From the NCBI GenBank assembly GCA_001464545.1, contig LNFC01000014.1, positions 1 to 64,000 on the forward strand: a stretch of DNA of 64,000 nucleotides. Reading direction: 5' to 3'. Of this stretch, positions 9,760 to 20,218 are shown one piece after another. How positions within the stretch are numbered: the stretch's first letter is position 1; each line of letters opens with the position of its first letter. The DNA comes from Acidobacteria bacterium Ga0077551 (GTDB taxonomy: Bacteria > Pseudomonadota > Alphaproteobacteria > Caulobacterales > Hyphomonadaceae). A program made the position numbers and the translations under genes. The notes beneath the pieces were generated by a model, which was not told where the DNA came from, searched no databases, and saw only the letters and a program-made list of their open reading frames with translations.

Positions 9760-10858
9760 GGCCGTCTCCAACAGGGGCTGGCCGGGCGCCTGGCCGTTTC
9801 GGGCGGCGGCGCCTTTGAGGCCGCTGACCGTGCATCATCGACAATAGGATGCCTTCGCGCAGTCCGCGATCCGCGACGCGCAGTTTGTGGGCATCGAACA
9901 CTTCCCAGACCGCCTCCATGATGGCGCAGCCCGCCAGCATCAGGGGCGCACGTTCTTCGCCAATTGTCGGAAGCTTGGCGCGCCCTGCGACGCCAAGATG
10001 GCGCAACTGATCCATTGTGGCGCGGCCCTCGTCGCGCGACAGCCAGCTGCCATCCACCTTGTCCCGGCGGTACCGGTCGAGCTTCAGGTGGACGCCCGCC
10101 AGGCAGGTCACGGTACCGGATGTGCCGATCAGGTAGCCGTCATCCTCGGCGAGCCGCCGGGCAACGCGTTCGATGGCCGGCCAGCCTTTGACCGCTGTCC
10201 GCGCCCGGTCCAGCATCAGCGGCCAGGCGGCCGCTTCGTCGCTCAGGTCGACGGATTCAGACAGGGTGACGACCCCGACCTTCAGGCTTGTCCAATCGAG
10301 GATCGGCGCATCCTTCAGGATACCAGCGAGACCGCCAGTCTGGATTGCGCTGGCGTTCACGTGCGAGAGTTCGGTTGAGCCGCCACCGACATCGACGACC
10401 AGCACGGATTTGACCTCCGGAACGATCAGGTCATAGCAGCCGATCGTGGCGAGCCGGGCCTCTTCCTTGGCGCCGATCACCTTGAACGTCAGCCCGGTTT
10501 CGTCCTGCACCCGGCGGATGAAATCCGCGCCATTGGCCGCCTTGCGGCAAGCCTCCGTGGCGATGCAGCGGACCCGGCCCACGCCGTGCTGTTTGAGCTT
10601 GTTGCGGATGGCGTGCAGCGCGCTCATGGCACGCTCCACCGCGGCATCCGACAGACGGCCGGAATCGTGCAGGCCTTCGCCCAGGCGGGCGATCTGGGAG
10701 TAGGAATCAACCACGCGGAACGACTGGCCGCGGGGCTCCGCAACCAGCAGCCGGCAGTTGTTCGTGCCAAGGTCCACCGCTGCGTAGAGCGGCTTTCCCC
10801 GTTGGGAACTGGGCGGGCCGCGCCTGCGACCGCCAGTTCCGTCTTTTTTGTCAGCCAT
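9749..10858 (-). CDS. ppx: Exopolyphosphatase / guanosine pentaphosphatase family (Ppx/GppA)
   Basis: An ASKHA-fold phosphatase of 369 residues acting on polyphosphate or pppGpp. It shows the N-terminal phosphate loop A-A-V-D-L-G-T-N-N-C-R-L-L-V, the second phosphate motif V-V-D-V-G-G-G-S-T-E-L, and the G-T-S-G-T-V-T-C-L-A segment. It is shorter than E. coli Ppx (513) and lacks the C-terminal HD-like domain, as in GppA-like short forms; the C terminus is Arg/Pro-rich. An ATG at 10888 is also in frame, but it would leave only 21 bases to the divergent hspQ start, so 10858 (MADKKDG) is preferred with moderate certainty. First gene of the ppx-rlmE-GFA-lipoprotein operon. Confidence 0.88.
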   Translation of the reverse strand: MADKKDGTGGRRRGPPSSQRGKPLYAAVDLGTNNCRLLVAEPRGQSFRVVDSYSQIARLGEGLHDSGRLSDAAVERAMSALHAIRNKLKQHGVGRVRCIATEACRKAANGADFIRRVQDETGLTFKVIGAKEEARLATIGCYDLIVPEVKSVLVVDVGGGSTELSHVNASAIQTGGLAGILKDAPILDWTSLKVGVVTLSESVDLSDEAAAWPLMLDRARTAVKGWPAIERVARRLAEDDGYLIGTSGTVTCLAGVHLKLDRYRRDKVDGSWLSRDEGRATMDQLRHLGVAGRAKLPTIGEERAPLMLAGCAIMEAVWEVFDAHKLRVADRGLREGILLSMMHGQRPQRRRRPKRPGARPAPVGDGHVG

Positions 10859-10909
10859 GGTGTGGCCCGAAACCCAAACTTGAGGCATGCTCTACCATAG
10901 GAGCTGAAA

Positions 10910-11359
10910 ATGACCAGTAGACGTGGACCTGCAGGCTGGTTGCGTGCCTGGTTCGGGGGCCGGAAGCCGCCTAAGCGCGAGCCTTTCGTGCTGACCGACA
11001 AGGTCGACGAACGGTATCATTACGGCTCGATTTCCAAGCATATCGCCAAATTCCAGATCGGGCAGGTCGTCCGGCATAGGGTTTTTGCATTCCGGGGCGT
11101 CATTTTTGACGTTGATCCGCAGTTCGCGAACACCGACGAATGGTACGAATCCATCCCCGAGGAAGTCCGGCCGAACAAGGACCAGCCCTTTTACCACCTG
11201 TTCGCCGAGAACGAGCGCACGCATTACATTGCCTACGTGTCGGAACAGAACCTGCTGCCGGATGATTCAGACATGCCGCTGAGCCACCCGGACATTCCGG
11301 AATGGTTCGACCTGACCGGCCGGGGCACTTACGAGCTCAAGAAACACTCTACGAACTGA
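10910..11359 (+). CDS. hspQ: Heat shock protein HspQ (YccV-like)
   Basis: A 149-residue protein with the HspQ/YccV beta-barrel domain at about 46-130: A-K-F-Q-I-G-Q-V-V-R-H-R, the V-I-F-D-V-D-P segment, P-F-Y-H-L-F-A-E and Y-V-S-E-Q-N-L matching the family pattern of a hemimethylated-DNA-binding-like fold. In enterobacteria HspQ is a heat-induced Lon specificity factor and substrate. The first 40 residues are a basic extension not found in E. coli HspQ (105 residues). AGGAG sits upstream of the ATG. It is divergent from ppx and followed by a GC-rich hairpin. Confidence 0.85.
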   Translation: MTSRRGPAGWLRAWFGGRKPPKREPFVLTDKVDERYHYGSISKHIAKFQIGQVVRHRVFAFRGVIFDVDPQFANTDEWYESIPEEVRPNKDQPFYHLFAENERTHYIAYVSEQNLLPDDSDMPLSHPDIPEWFDLTGRGTYELKKHSTN

Positions 11360-11365
11360 AGCGCG

Positions 11366-11382
11366 GGGCAGGGCCCCTGCCC
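11366..11382. terminator. GC-rich hairpin between hspQ and a convergent small gene
   Basis: GGGCAGG (11366-11372) pairs with CCTGCCC (11376-11382) around a 3-base loop, directly between the hspQ stop and the stop of the convergent small gene. Position suggests a bidirectional transcription barrier, but neither side has a run of T, so intrinsic termination is uncertain. Confidence 0.4.
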
Positions 11383-11564
11383 TAGTTAATGTCCTGCGGC
11401 GGCGCCTCATTACCTGACAGGATCGCCGCCACTTCGTCCCAATGGGCCAATGCTTCAATATCCCCCAGCGCCGCCACTTCGGCCGCCCGCAGCGTGGCGA
11501 TCACGACAGCATCTTCGCCGTACTGGCGCAGCAGGTCGGCTGCAATCTGCGCCGCCTGGCTCAT
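11382..11564 (-). CDS. Small hypothetical protein downstream of hldE
   Basis: A 60-residue acidic, Ala-rich helical protein beginning M-S-Q-A-A-Q-I-A-A-D and ending P-P-Q-D-I-N. Its ATG overlaps the hldE stop by four bases (ATGA), which argues that it is translated. No domain is recognised. Small Ala-rich proteins in this position occur in related genomes, but I know of no function. An unexpressed chance frame cannot be excluded. Confidence 0.55.
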   Translation of the reverse strand: MSQAAQIAADLLRQYGEDAVVIATLRAAEVAALGDIEALAHWDEVAAILSGNEAPPQDIN

Positions 11565-13024
11565 GCGCCGCCCCTTGAGCGCGCGATGATCGACGTGGTG
11601 GATTGGCCCGGCACCAGGGGTACGACGAACACTTCGCCGCCGCGCGCTTCGACCAGGTCGGCACCGACGATCGTGTCGCGCGTGTAGTCGCCGCCTTTGA
11701 CGAGCACATCGGGCTTAAGGGCGGTGATGAGGTTCAGGGGCGTGTCTTCCTCGAAGATCACCACGCCATCGACGGCGGCGAGACCGCACAGGACCTGAGC
11801 GCGCGACTGTTCGGAATTGACGGGCCGCTCGGCTCCCTTCAGGCGCTTCACCGAGGCGTCCGAGTTGAGGCCGACCACAAGACGGTCGCAGCGGCTGCGG
11901 GATTCTTCGAGCACGCGGACATGGCCGGGATGCAGAATGTCGAACACACCGTTGGTGAATCCGATACGCAGCCCCCCTTCCCTCCAGCGCTCGATCTGGC
12001 CGACCATGGCATCGGCTGTCAGGGTGCCCGCTTTCTGAGCGCCGCCCGAGAGCTGGATCGCGTCGAGCAGCTCGGACGCTGAAACGGTCGCCGTGCCGGA
12101 TTTTCCGACGGCGATGCCGGAGGCAAGGATCGCGACGTTGACCGCTTCTTCCAGGGTCGCGCCGGCGACAACCGCAGCGCCGAGGGCGGCAAGGCTCGTG
12201 TCGCCGGCCCCGGACACATCGAAGACTTCGCGCGCCTTGCCGGTGACGTGGCCGCATGCGGAGCCCGCCTCGATATAGGACATGCCTTGCGCCGCGCGCG
12301 TCACAACAATGGCTTTTGCGGGAAGCCGGCGCTGCGCGGTATCCAATGCCATCTCGACGTCCGAAGTCGTTGCCGTCGGCAATTCCATTGCCGCGCCGAG
12401 TTCGCCAGCATTTGGTTTGAGGATATCGACCGCGCCATAGCGCGAGAAATCCTTGCCCTTGGGATCCGCGATCACCGGTACAGAGTGGCGCGCCGCAGCC
12501 GAGAGGATCGCCGACAGGATCGCGTCCGTCAGCAGGCCTTTGGCATAGTCCGAGACCAGCACGGCCGAAACGGTGGGCACCAGGTCTTCGATCGCGCCGA
12601 TGATCGACTGCTCGCCAGAAGCGCTGGGCGCACCAACTTCCTCGGCGTCGAGACGCAGCAGTTGCTGGCCGCCGGCGACGAGGCGGGTCTTGAGCGTCGT
12701 CGGGCGCTCCTTGAGCGGCACGAGACGCGCCGAGATGCCGGGGGAATGTTCCAGCAGTTCGTTGAGCTCGATGCCGGCCTCGTCGGTACCGACAGCTCCG
12801 ATGATGATGGCCTGCAGGCCGAGGGATGCGAGGTTGCGGGCGACGTTGGCCGCGCCGCCGGGCATGCTGGCGGTGCGGGTCTGGCGCAGCACAGGGACGG
12901 GTGCTTCGGGTGAAATGCGGTTGACGACGCCGTACACAAAGCGGTCGAGCATGACATCGCCGACGCACAGCACACGCCGGCCCCGCGCTTTGTCCATGAT
13001 CTGGCGAAGGCGGGCAGGCTGCAT
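11561..13024 (-). CDS. hldE: Bifunctional heptose 7-phosphate kinase / heptose 1-phosphate adenylyltransferase
   Basis: Makes ADP-heptose for the LPS inner core: the N-terminal domain phosphorylates D-glycero-beta-D-manno-heptose 7-phosphate at C1 and the C-terminal domain adenylates the product. In 487 residues the ribokinase-like domain shows G-D-V-M-L-D-R-F near 22, M-P-G-G-A-A-N-V-A near 57 and the catalytic D-V-S-G-A-G-D-T near 267-274. The nucleotidyltransferase domain carries T-N-G-V-F-D-I-L-H-P-G-H near 352, with the HxGH motif. Length and domain order match E. coli HldE (477). The 138 bases to the photolyase gene are shared by two divergent promoters. Confidence 0.96.
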   Translation of the reverse strand: MQPARLRQIMDKARGRRVLCVGDVMLDRFVYGVVNRISPEAPVPVLRQTRTASMPGGAANVARNLASLGLQAIIIGAVGTDEAGIELNELLEHSPGISARLVPLKERPTTLKTRLVAGGQQLLRLDAEEVGAPSASGEQSIIGAIEDLVPTVSAVLVSDYAKGLLTDAILSAILSAAARHSVPVIADPKGKDFSRYGAVDILKPNAGELGAAMELPTATTSDVEMALDTAQRRLPAKAIVVTRAAQGMSYIEAGSACGHVTGKAREVFDVSGAGDTSLAALGAAVVAGATLEEAVNVAILASGIAVGKSGTATVSASELLDAIQLSGGAQKAGTLTADAMVGQIERWREGGLRIGFTNGVFDILHPGHVRVLEESRSRCDRLVVGLNSDASVKRLKGAERPVNSEQSRAQVLCGLAAVDGVVIFEEDTPLNLITALKPDVLVKGGDYTRDTIVGADLVEARGGEVFVVPLVPGQSTTSIIARSRGGA

Positions 13025-13099
13025 CCGGCGCTTTCTTTAGGCTTTGGGGCGGTATAGCGGCGGTAGGTGCGGGTTGAAAGTCCGGGCTGCAGGATGGAT

Positions 13100-13129
13100 T
13101 GATCCAACGAGCAGGTCGGGGCGTATCTG
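13100..13129 (+). promoter_or_regulatory. ECF sigma (RpoE/ChrR-type) promoter-like element upstream of photolyase
   Basis: TGATCC at 13100-13105 is followed after exactly 18 bases by TATCTG at 13124-13129, about 34 bases before the photolyase ATG. As I recall it, the promoter consensus of Rhodobacter sphaeroides RpoE (the ECF sigma factor released from ChrR by singlet oxygen) is TGATCC at -35 with an approximately 18-base spacer and a TA-starting -10, and photolyase is a core target of that regulon. The match is by eye; no experimental support is available. Confidence 0.55.
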
Positions 13130-13162
13130 TACATAGCAGACTTCAGGATTTGGCCGAGTTTC

Positions 13163-14620
13163 ATGTCAGTTTTGCCGCCCGTGATTGTCTGGTTTCGTGA
13201 GGACCTCCGCTTAACCGACAATCCGGCTCTAGCGGCTGCGGTAGAAACGGGCGCGCCGATCGTCTGCCTCTACATCCGGGAGACCGGCATCCCGGGTGCG
13301 CGGGCGCCCGGCGGTGCTTCTAGGTGGTGGCTCAACCAGAGCCTGATGGCCCTGGCGGCCTCGCTGGAAGGGCTCGGCGGGCGGCTGGTTCTGAAAACCG
13401 GCGACGCCCTGAAGGTGCTGAATGCGCTGGCCGCCGAGACGGGTGCGAAGTCTGTTTTCTGGACACGCCGGTACGGCGAGGCGGAGAAATCCGCAGATGC
13501 AGCGGTCAAGGCGGCCCTGAAAGAGACCGGCATCAACGTTCAGAGCTTCAACGGGCGCCTGCTGATGGAACCCTGGGCGCTGAAAACGGGCTCCGGCGGC
13601 TACTACCGCGTGTTCACCCCGTTCTGGCGCGCCATGCAGGCGGCGTATGTCGCCCCTGCTGCGTTGCCGGCGCCAAAACGGTTGGGAAACACTGCGGCCG
13701 CCAGTGAGGACCTTGCCGACTGGGATCTGCATCCGCGAGGGCCAGACTGGTCCGCAGGCTTGGCCGACGCCTGGACGCCGGGCGAAGCCGGCGCGCTGGC
13801 GAGACTTGCGGCATTCCTCGACGGCCCGGTCAATGGCTATGCCGAGACGCGCAACCGGCCAGACCTGGACGAGTCCACCTCGCGGCTGTCGCCGCATTTG
13901 CGATTCGGAGAAATTGGCCCCGCGCAAATCTGGCGGGCCGTGAAAGGGGGTGTCGAAGCCCGCCGCATCGATGAGCGTGCCGCGCTGGTTTTCCTGTCCG
14001 AAATTGCGTGGCGCGAGTTCTCCCACGTGCTGCTCCACTTCAATCCGGAGCTCGCCCGCAAGAACTACAACTCAAATTTCGACCGGATGCCTTGGCTGTC
14101 AAATGCGGCAGCGCTTGGCTTCTGGCAAGCCGGGCAGACGGGCTATCCGGTCGTCGACGCCGGCATGCGCCAGCTTTGGCAGACCGGATGGATGCACAAC
14201 CGTGTACGGATGATCGCCGCGTCCTTCCTGACAAAGCATCTGCTTCTGCCGTGGCAGGCGGGCGAAACCTGGTTCTGGGATACGCTGGTGGACGCCGATC
14301 CAGCGATCAATGCTGCCAGCTGGCAATGGACGGCTGGAAGCGGCGCAGATGCGGCGCCGTATTTCCGCGTGTTCAATCCGATCACCCAGGGCAGCAAGTT
14401 TGACGAGACCGGCGCTTATGTCCGGCGCTGGTGCCCCGAACTTGCGCGGGTGCCAGACAAGTTCCTGCATGCGCCCTTCGAAGCGCCTGAGGGCATTCTA
14501 AAGACGGCCGGTGTGGTCCTCGGAAAAACCTATCCGAAACCAATCGTCGAACACAGCGCGGCGCGGCAGCGGGCCCTCGACGCTTACAAACAGACAAAAG
14601 AGGAGCAGGGGGCGGCATGA
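13163..14620 (+). CDS. phrB: Deoxyribodipyrimidine photolyase (cryptochrome/photolyase family)
   Basis: Light-driven, FAD-dependent repair of UV-induced cyclobutane pyrimidine dimers. The 485-residue protein has the N-terminal antenna domain (V-I-V-W-F-R-E-D-L-R-L-T-D-N-P near 8) and the C-terminal FAD domain with S-T-S-R-L-S-P-H-L-R-F-G-E, W-R-E-F-S-H-V-L, P-V-V-D-A-G-M-R-Q-L, M-H-N-R-V-R-M and W-Q-W-T-A-G-S-G-A-D-A-A-P-Y-F-R-V-F-N-P. These fit the class I CPD photolyase pattern better than (6-4) enzymes. It heads a four-gene operon: its stop overlaps the next start by four bases. A candidate stress-sigma promoter lies upstream. Confidence 0.93.
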   Translation: MSVLPPVIVWFREDLRLTDNPALAAAVETGAPIVCLYIRETGIPGARAPGGASRWWLNQSLMALAASLEGLGGRLVLKTGDALKVLNALAAETGAKSVFWTRRYGEAEKSADAAVKAALKETGINVQSFNGRLLMEPWALKTGSGGYYRVFTPFWRAMQAAYVAPAALPAPKRLGNTAAASEDLADWDLHPRGPDWSAGLADAWTPGEAGALARLAAFLDGPVNGYAETRNRPDLDESTSRLSPHLRFGEIGPAQIWRAVKGGVEARRIDERAALVFLSEIAWREFSHVLLHFNPELARKNYNSNFDRMPWLSNAAALGFWQAGQTGYPVVDAGMRQLWQTGWMHNRVRMIAASFLTKHLLLPWQAGETWFWDTLVDADPAINAASWQWTAGSGADAAPYFRVFNPITQGSKFDETGAYVRRWCPELARVPDKFLHAPFEAPEGILKTAGVVLGKTYPKPIVEHSAARQRALDAYKQTKEEQGAA

Positions 14621-15933
14621 AGAAAATTTCGGTCATCGGATCTGGAATATCAGGTCTCGGCGCAGCGTGGGCGCTGCGGGACACGGCTGACGTCACCGTT
14701 TTCGAAAAGGATGACCGTCTCGGCGGGCACGCCTGCACACACACGTTCGACTATGATGGCGTCTCGGTGAACGTCGATCTCGGGTTCATCGTCTACAACG
14801 GGCTCAACTATCCGAACCTGATCGGCTTCTTCGACGCTCTGGGTGTAGAGACTGAAGCCTCCGACATGAGTTTCTCGGTTTCCGATCCAAAGGGCTGGAC
14901 CTGGGCTTCGACCCTGGGCGGCATCTTCGCGCAGAAGCGAAACTTCCTGAACCCGCGCTTCCACCGGTTCTGGCAGACGATCCTCAAGTTCAACGACATT
15001 GCGCGAACGGACCTTGCCTCTGGCGCGATCAATGACACGACGCTCGGCGCCTGGCTTGAGCGGCATGGCTTCGACGAGGACTTTCGCCAGAACTACATCC
15101 TCCCTATGGGCGCCGCTATCTGGTCCACGCCGGAAGACCGGATGCTCGACTACCCGGCCCTCAGCTTCTTCCAGTTCTTCGACAATCACCGCCTGATGCA
15201 CAAGGAACGCCCTAAGTGGCGTACCGTCTCAGGCGGCAGCAAGAATTATGTTAGCCGGGCAGCGGAGGCGCTTGGCGCCCGCGTGCGTCCGAACGCCGGC
15301 GTGGCCAAAGTGCACTCGTTCGGTGACAAGGTTGCCGTGGTGCTGACTTCCGGCGCTACGGAACTGTTTGATGAAGTGATCCTAGCCTGTCACTCCGACG
15401 AAGCGCTCCGGCTCGTCGAGCGAGATTTCGAAGATCAGGCGTTTTTCTTGCGCTCGGTGAAGTATCGTCCGAACACGATCTATCTGCACCGCGATCCCGC
15501 GCTGATGCCGGGCCGCAAGGCGGCATGGGCCAGCTGGAACGTGCTCAAGCAGGGCAGCGGGGACATCTGCCTGACCTACTGGATGAACAAGCTGCAGAAC
15601 ATTGTTCTGGAGAAGCCGGTCTTCATCACGCTCAATCCTGAAGCGCCCCCCTCCCCAGCCCTGACTTTCCACACCTACTCCTTCGACCATCCGCAGTTCG
15701 ATGCGGCGGCGGAAGCCGCTGTGCGGTCCATCAAGCGGCTGCAGGGACAGGACGGGTTGTGGTTCGCCGGCGCGTGGATGGGCCGCGGTTTCCATGAAGA
15801 CGGCCTGAAGTCGGGACTCTCTCCGGCGTTGTCCCTCGGCGGAAAGGTTCCTTGGGACGCGAAAGGCGTGGACATTATCTCGGCGCGGCGCAACACTTCG
15901 GAACCAGAAGCGAAGGCCGAGGTTTCAGCGTGA
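14617..15933 (+). CDS. FAD-dependent amine-oxidase-like oxidoreductase (possible UfaD-type fatty acid desaturase)
   Basis: A 438-residue flavoprotein of the amine oxidase/protoporphyrinogen oxidase superfamily. The dinucleotide-binding motif I-G-S-G-I-S-G-L-G-A-A-W-A-L is at residues 6-19, followed by Glu30 (F-E-K-D) for the ribose and L-G-G-H-A-C-T-H near 36. The C-terminal FAD contact W-F-A-G-A-W-M-G-R-G-F-H-E-D-G is near 383. Genes of this type sit with DUF1365 and a Cfa-like methyltransferase in many proteobacteria. In R. sphaeroides the equivalent gene product has, from memory, been assigned as a desaturase (UfaD) in furan fatty acid synthesis. That function is inferred here from context, not shown. 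Overlaps both neighbours by four bases. Confidence 0.8.
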   Translation: MKKISVIGSGISGLGAAWALRDTADVTVFEKDDRLGGHACTHTFDYDGVSVNVDLGFIVYNGLNYPNLIGFFDALGVETEASDMSFSVSDPKGWTWASTLGGIFAQKRNFLNPRFHRFWQTILKFNDIARTDLASGAINDTTLGAWLERHGFDEDFRQNYILPMGAAIWSTPEDRMLDYPALSFFQFFDNHRLMHKERPKWRTVSGGSKNYVSRAAEALGARVRPNAGVAKVHSFGDKVAVVLTSGATELFDEVILACHSDEALRLVERDFEDQAFFLRSVKYRPNTIYLHRDPALMPGRKAAWASWNVLKQGSGDICLTYWMNKLQNIVLEKPVFITLNPEAPPSPALTFHTYSFDHPQFDAAAEAAVRSIKRLQGQDGLWFAGAWMGRGFHEDGLKSGLSPALSLGGKVPWDAKGVDIISARRNTSEPEAKAEVSA

Positions 15934-16739
15934 TTTCACCGCCCCTGAGGCTGTGGTCAGGGCAAACGCTGCATAAGAGGTTTGTCCCGTTCGAACGGGG
16001 ATTCCGTTATCAGCTTGCACTGATCGACATCGATATCGACCGGCTTGCAGAGGCTGGCCGGATGTCCCGCCTGTTTACGGTAAACAAGCCGGGGCTGTTC
16101 TCTTTCCATGAAGCAGATCACGGCGGCGACCAGAGAACCGGTACCCTCCGGGCGTGGGCGGAGGACCTGTTCGCGACGGCCGGCGTTGTGCTCAAGACTG
16201 GCAAGGTGCGCCTGGTCACGTTCCCACGGCATTTCTTCTACAAGTTCGCGCCGCTGTCGCTGTGGTATGGCTATGGCGCCGAAGGCGATCTACGCGGCAT
16301 CATCTATGAAGTGCGGAACACGTTTGGCGAGCGGCATTGCTATGTAGCTGCTGTCGAAGGCGCACGATCCGTCCACACCTCCGACAAGAATTTTCACGTC
16401 TCTCCTTTTTTTGATGTGAGCGGCCATTACCGGTTTACCCTGCGTGAGCCGGGGGAAACGCTCGATGTCGTGGTTGAAAACATCAAAGATGGTGAGCGCA
16501 CACATCTGGCGAACATCAAGGCACGTAAGCTTGAGGCAACAACGGCCAATCTCATGACGCTCGCCCTGAAGAATCCCCTGTCCACGATCGGTGTGACCTT
16601 CGCCATCCACTGGCAGGCGCTTCTGATCTGGATGCGCGGTGCGAAGTATCATTCCCGGCCGGCACTACCAGGCCGCGAGACGACCCTTGCGGCAGAGCCG
16701 CTTCCTCTAACGACCATCAAACCGGATAGCTCAGTATGA
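15930..16739 (+). CDS. DUF1365 family protein
   Basis: A 269-residue protein of the DUF1365 family. The conserved pattern is visible: H-K-R-F-V-P-F-E-R-G-F-R-Y near 16, L-F-S-F-H-E-A-D-H-G near 52, L-V-T-F-P-R-H-F-F-Y-K-F-A-P-L-S near 90, the E-V-R-N-T-F-G-E-R-H-C-Y segment near 127, and K-N-F-H-V-S-P-F near 155. The frame is open further upstream, but a GTG at 15930 overlaps the preceding stop in a GTGA junction and gives the family-typical start. The biochemical role is unknown; the family nearly always accompanies the FAD oxidoreductase and the Cfa-like methyltransferase, implying a part in membrane-lipid modification. Confidence 0.85.
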   Translation: MISPPLRLWSGQTLHKRFVPFERGFRYQLALIDIDIDRLAEAGRMSRLFTVNKPGLFSFHEADHGGDQRTGTLRAWAEDLFATAGVVLKTGKVRLVTFPRHFFYKFAPLSLWYGYGAEGDLRGIIYEVRNTFGERHCYVAAVEGARSVHTSDKNFHVSPFFDVSGHYRFTLREPGETLDVVVENIKDGERTHLANIKARKLEATTANLMTLALKNPLSTIGVTFAIHWQALLIWMRGAKYHSRPALPGRETTLAAEPLPLTTIKPDSSV

Positions 16740-17962
16740 CCACGCCTGTTATCGCCACGCCGCAGACCGTCCGGCAACTGAAGGGTGTGCCGGCCAGCCT
16801 CAAGCTGGCCGCGATGGTCTTGTTCCGTACAAAGAATGGTACGCTGACTTTCGTGCTCCCCAACGGCATGCACCTGAAGTTCCAGAACGAAGGCCCCGGC
16901 CCTGAGGCCACGATCAACGTCCACAACTTCCGGTTCATGAACCGCGCCCTCTCGGGCGGCGACGTCGCTTTCGCCGAATCCTACATGGATGGAGACTGGT
17001 CGACGCCGGACCTGACCGCCGTGCTTCGCTTCTTCTCCGCGAACTTTGATTCAGCCTCGCGTCTTTCCCGCGGAAACATTTTCGTCCGCTCAATGAACAT
17101 GGTGCGCCATGCGTTCAGCCGGCGCAATTCCAAGGCGGGCGCCAAGAAGAACATCATGGCGCACTACGACCTCGGCAACGCCTTCTACGAAAAATGGCTG
17201 GATCCGAGCATGACCTATTCTTCGGCCTATTTCGAAAGCCCGAACCAGTCGCTCGAACAGGGGCAGATGCGCAAGTATCACGAAATCTGTGAGCGTATCC
17301 ACGCAGGTCCCGGCTCCCACATTCTGGAAATCGGATGCGGCTGGGGCGGGTTCGCCGAGTACGCGGCGAAGCATCGCGGCAGCAAGGTGACGTGCCTGAC
17401 CATCTCACCCGCGCAGAAGGCTTATGCCGAAGAGCGCATGCGCGCGAACGGGCTGAGCGACCAGGTTGAAATCCGGCTCGAAGACTACCGCGATCATGTC
17501 GGAACCTATGACGGCGTGGCCTCCATCGAGATGTTCGAGGCGGTGGGCGAGCCGTATTGGCCAAGCTACTTCGCCAAGGTCTTCTCGTCTCTCAAGGACG
17601 GCGCGCGCGCCGCACTCCAGATCATCACCATCGATGACGAACTGTTCCCGCGCTATCGCCACCGGGTCGATTTCATCCAGCAGCACATTTTTCCGGGCGG
17701 CATGCTGATCAGTGAAAAGGTTCTGAAGGAACAGCTTGCGACCGCAGGCCTGCGTCATGACGGCGTGGCCTATTTCGGTCAGGATTACGCCCGCACCTGC
17801 AATGAATGGTCGCGCGCCTTCAACGATCGCTGGAGCGAAATCCAGCCCATGGGATTCGATGAGCAGTTCCGCCGGCTCTGGAACTTCTATCTCAGCTATT
17901 GCGAAGCCGGGTTCAGCGACGGCCGGATCAATGTGGGCCAGTTCCAGGTCACGCGGACCTGA
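16736..17962 (+). CDS. cfa: Cyclopropane-fatty-acyl-phospholipid synthase family methyltransferase
   Basis: A 408-residue SAM-dependent methyltransferase acting on unsaturated acyl chains of membrane phospholipids. Seen: the substrate-side motif H-Y-D-L-G-N-A-F-Y-E-K-W-L near 142, SAM motif I L-E-I-G-C-G-W-G-G-F-A-E-Y near 197, S-I-E-M-F-E-A-V-G near 262 (catalytic Glu region), and a C-terminal Y-C-E-A-G-F segment. It could form a cyclopropane ring or, like the Cfa-like UfaM of R. sphaeroides (from memory), add a methyl group en route to furan fatty acids; sequence reading alone does not separate the two. Last gene of the photolyase operon, ATGA overlap with DUF1365, ending three bases before the convergent pyrG stop. 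Confidence 0.9.
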   Translation: MTTPVIATPQTVRQLKGVPASLKLAAMVLFRTKNGTLTFVLPNGMHLKFQNEGPGPEATINVHNFRFMNRALSGGDVAFAESYMDGDWSTPDLTAVLRFFSANFDSASRLSRGNIFVRSMNMVRHAFSRRNSKAGAKKNIMAHYDLGNAFYEKWLDPSMTYSSAYFESPNQSLEQGQMRKYHEICERIHAGPGSHILEIGCGWGGFAEYAAKHRGSKVTCLTISPAQKAYAEERMRANGLSDQVEIRLEDYRDHVGTYDGVASIEMFEAVGEPYWPSYFAKVFSSLKDGARAALQIITIDDELFPRYRHRVDFIQQHIFPGGMLISEKVLKEQLATAGLRHDGVAYFGQDYARTCNEWSRAFNDRWSEIQPMGFDEQFRRLWNFYLSYCEAGFSDGRINVGQFQVTRT

Positions 17963-17965
17963 AAC

Positions 17966-20145
<2,180 letters not shown>

Positions 20146-20218
20146 GGATCGGGGCCCGGCTGATTGGGAATTTCGCGCTCGCTTATCCCGCTTATGGGCA
20201 TTCGCCAAGCCGGACGGT

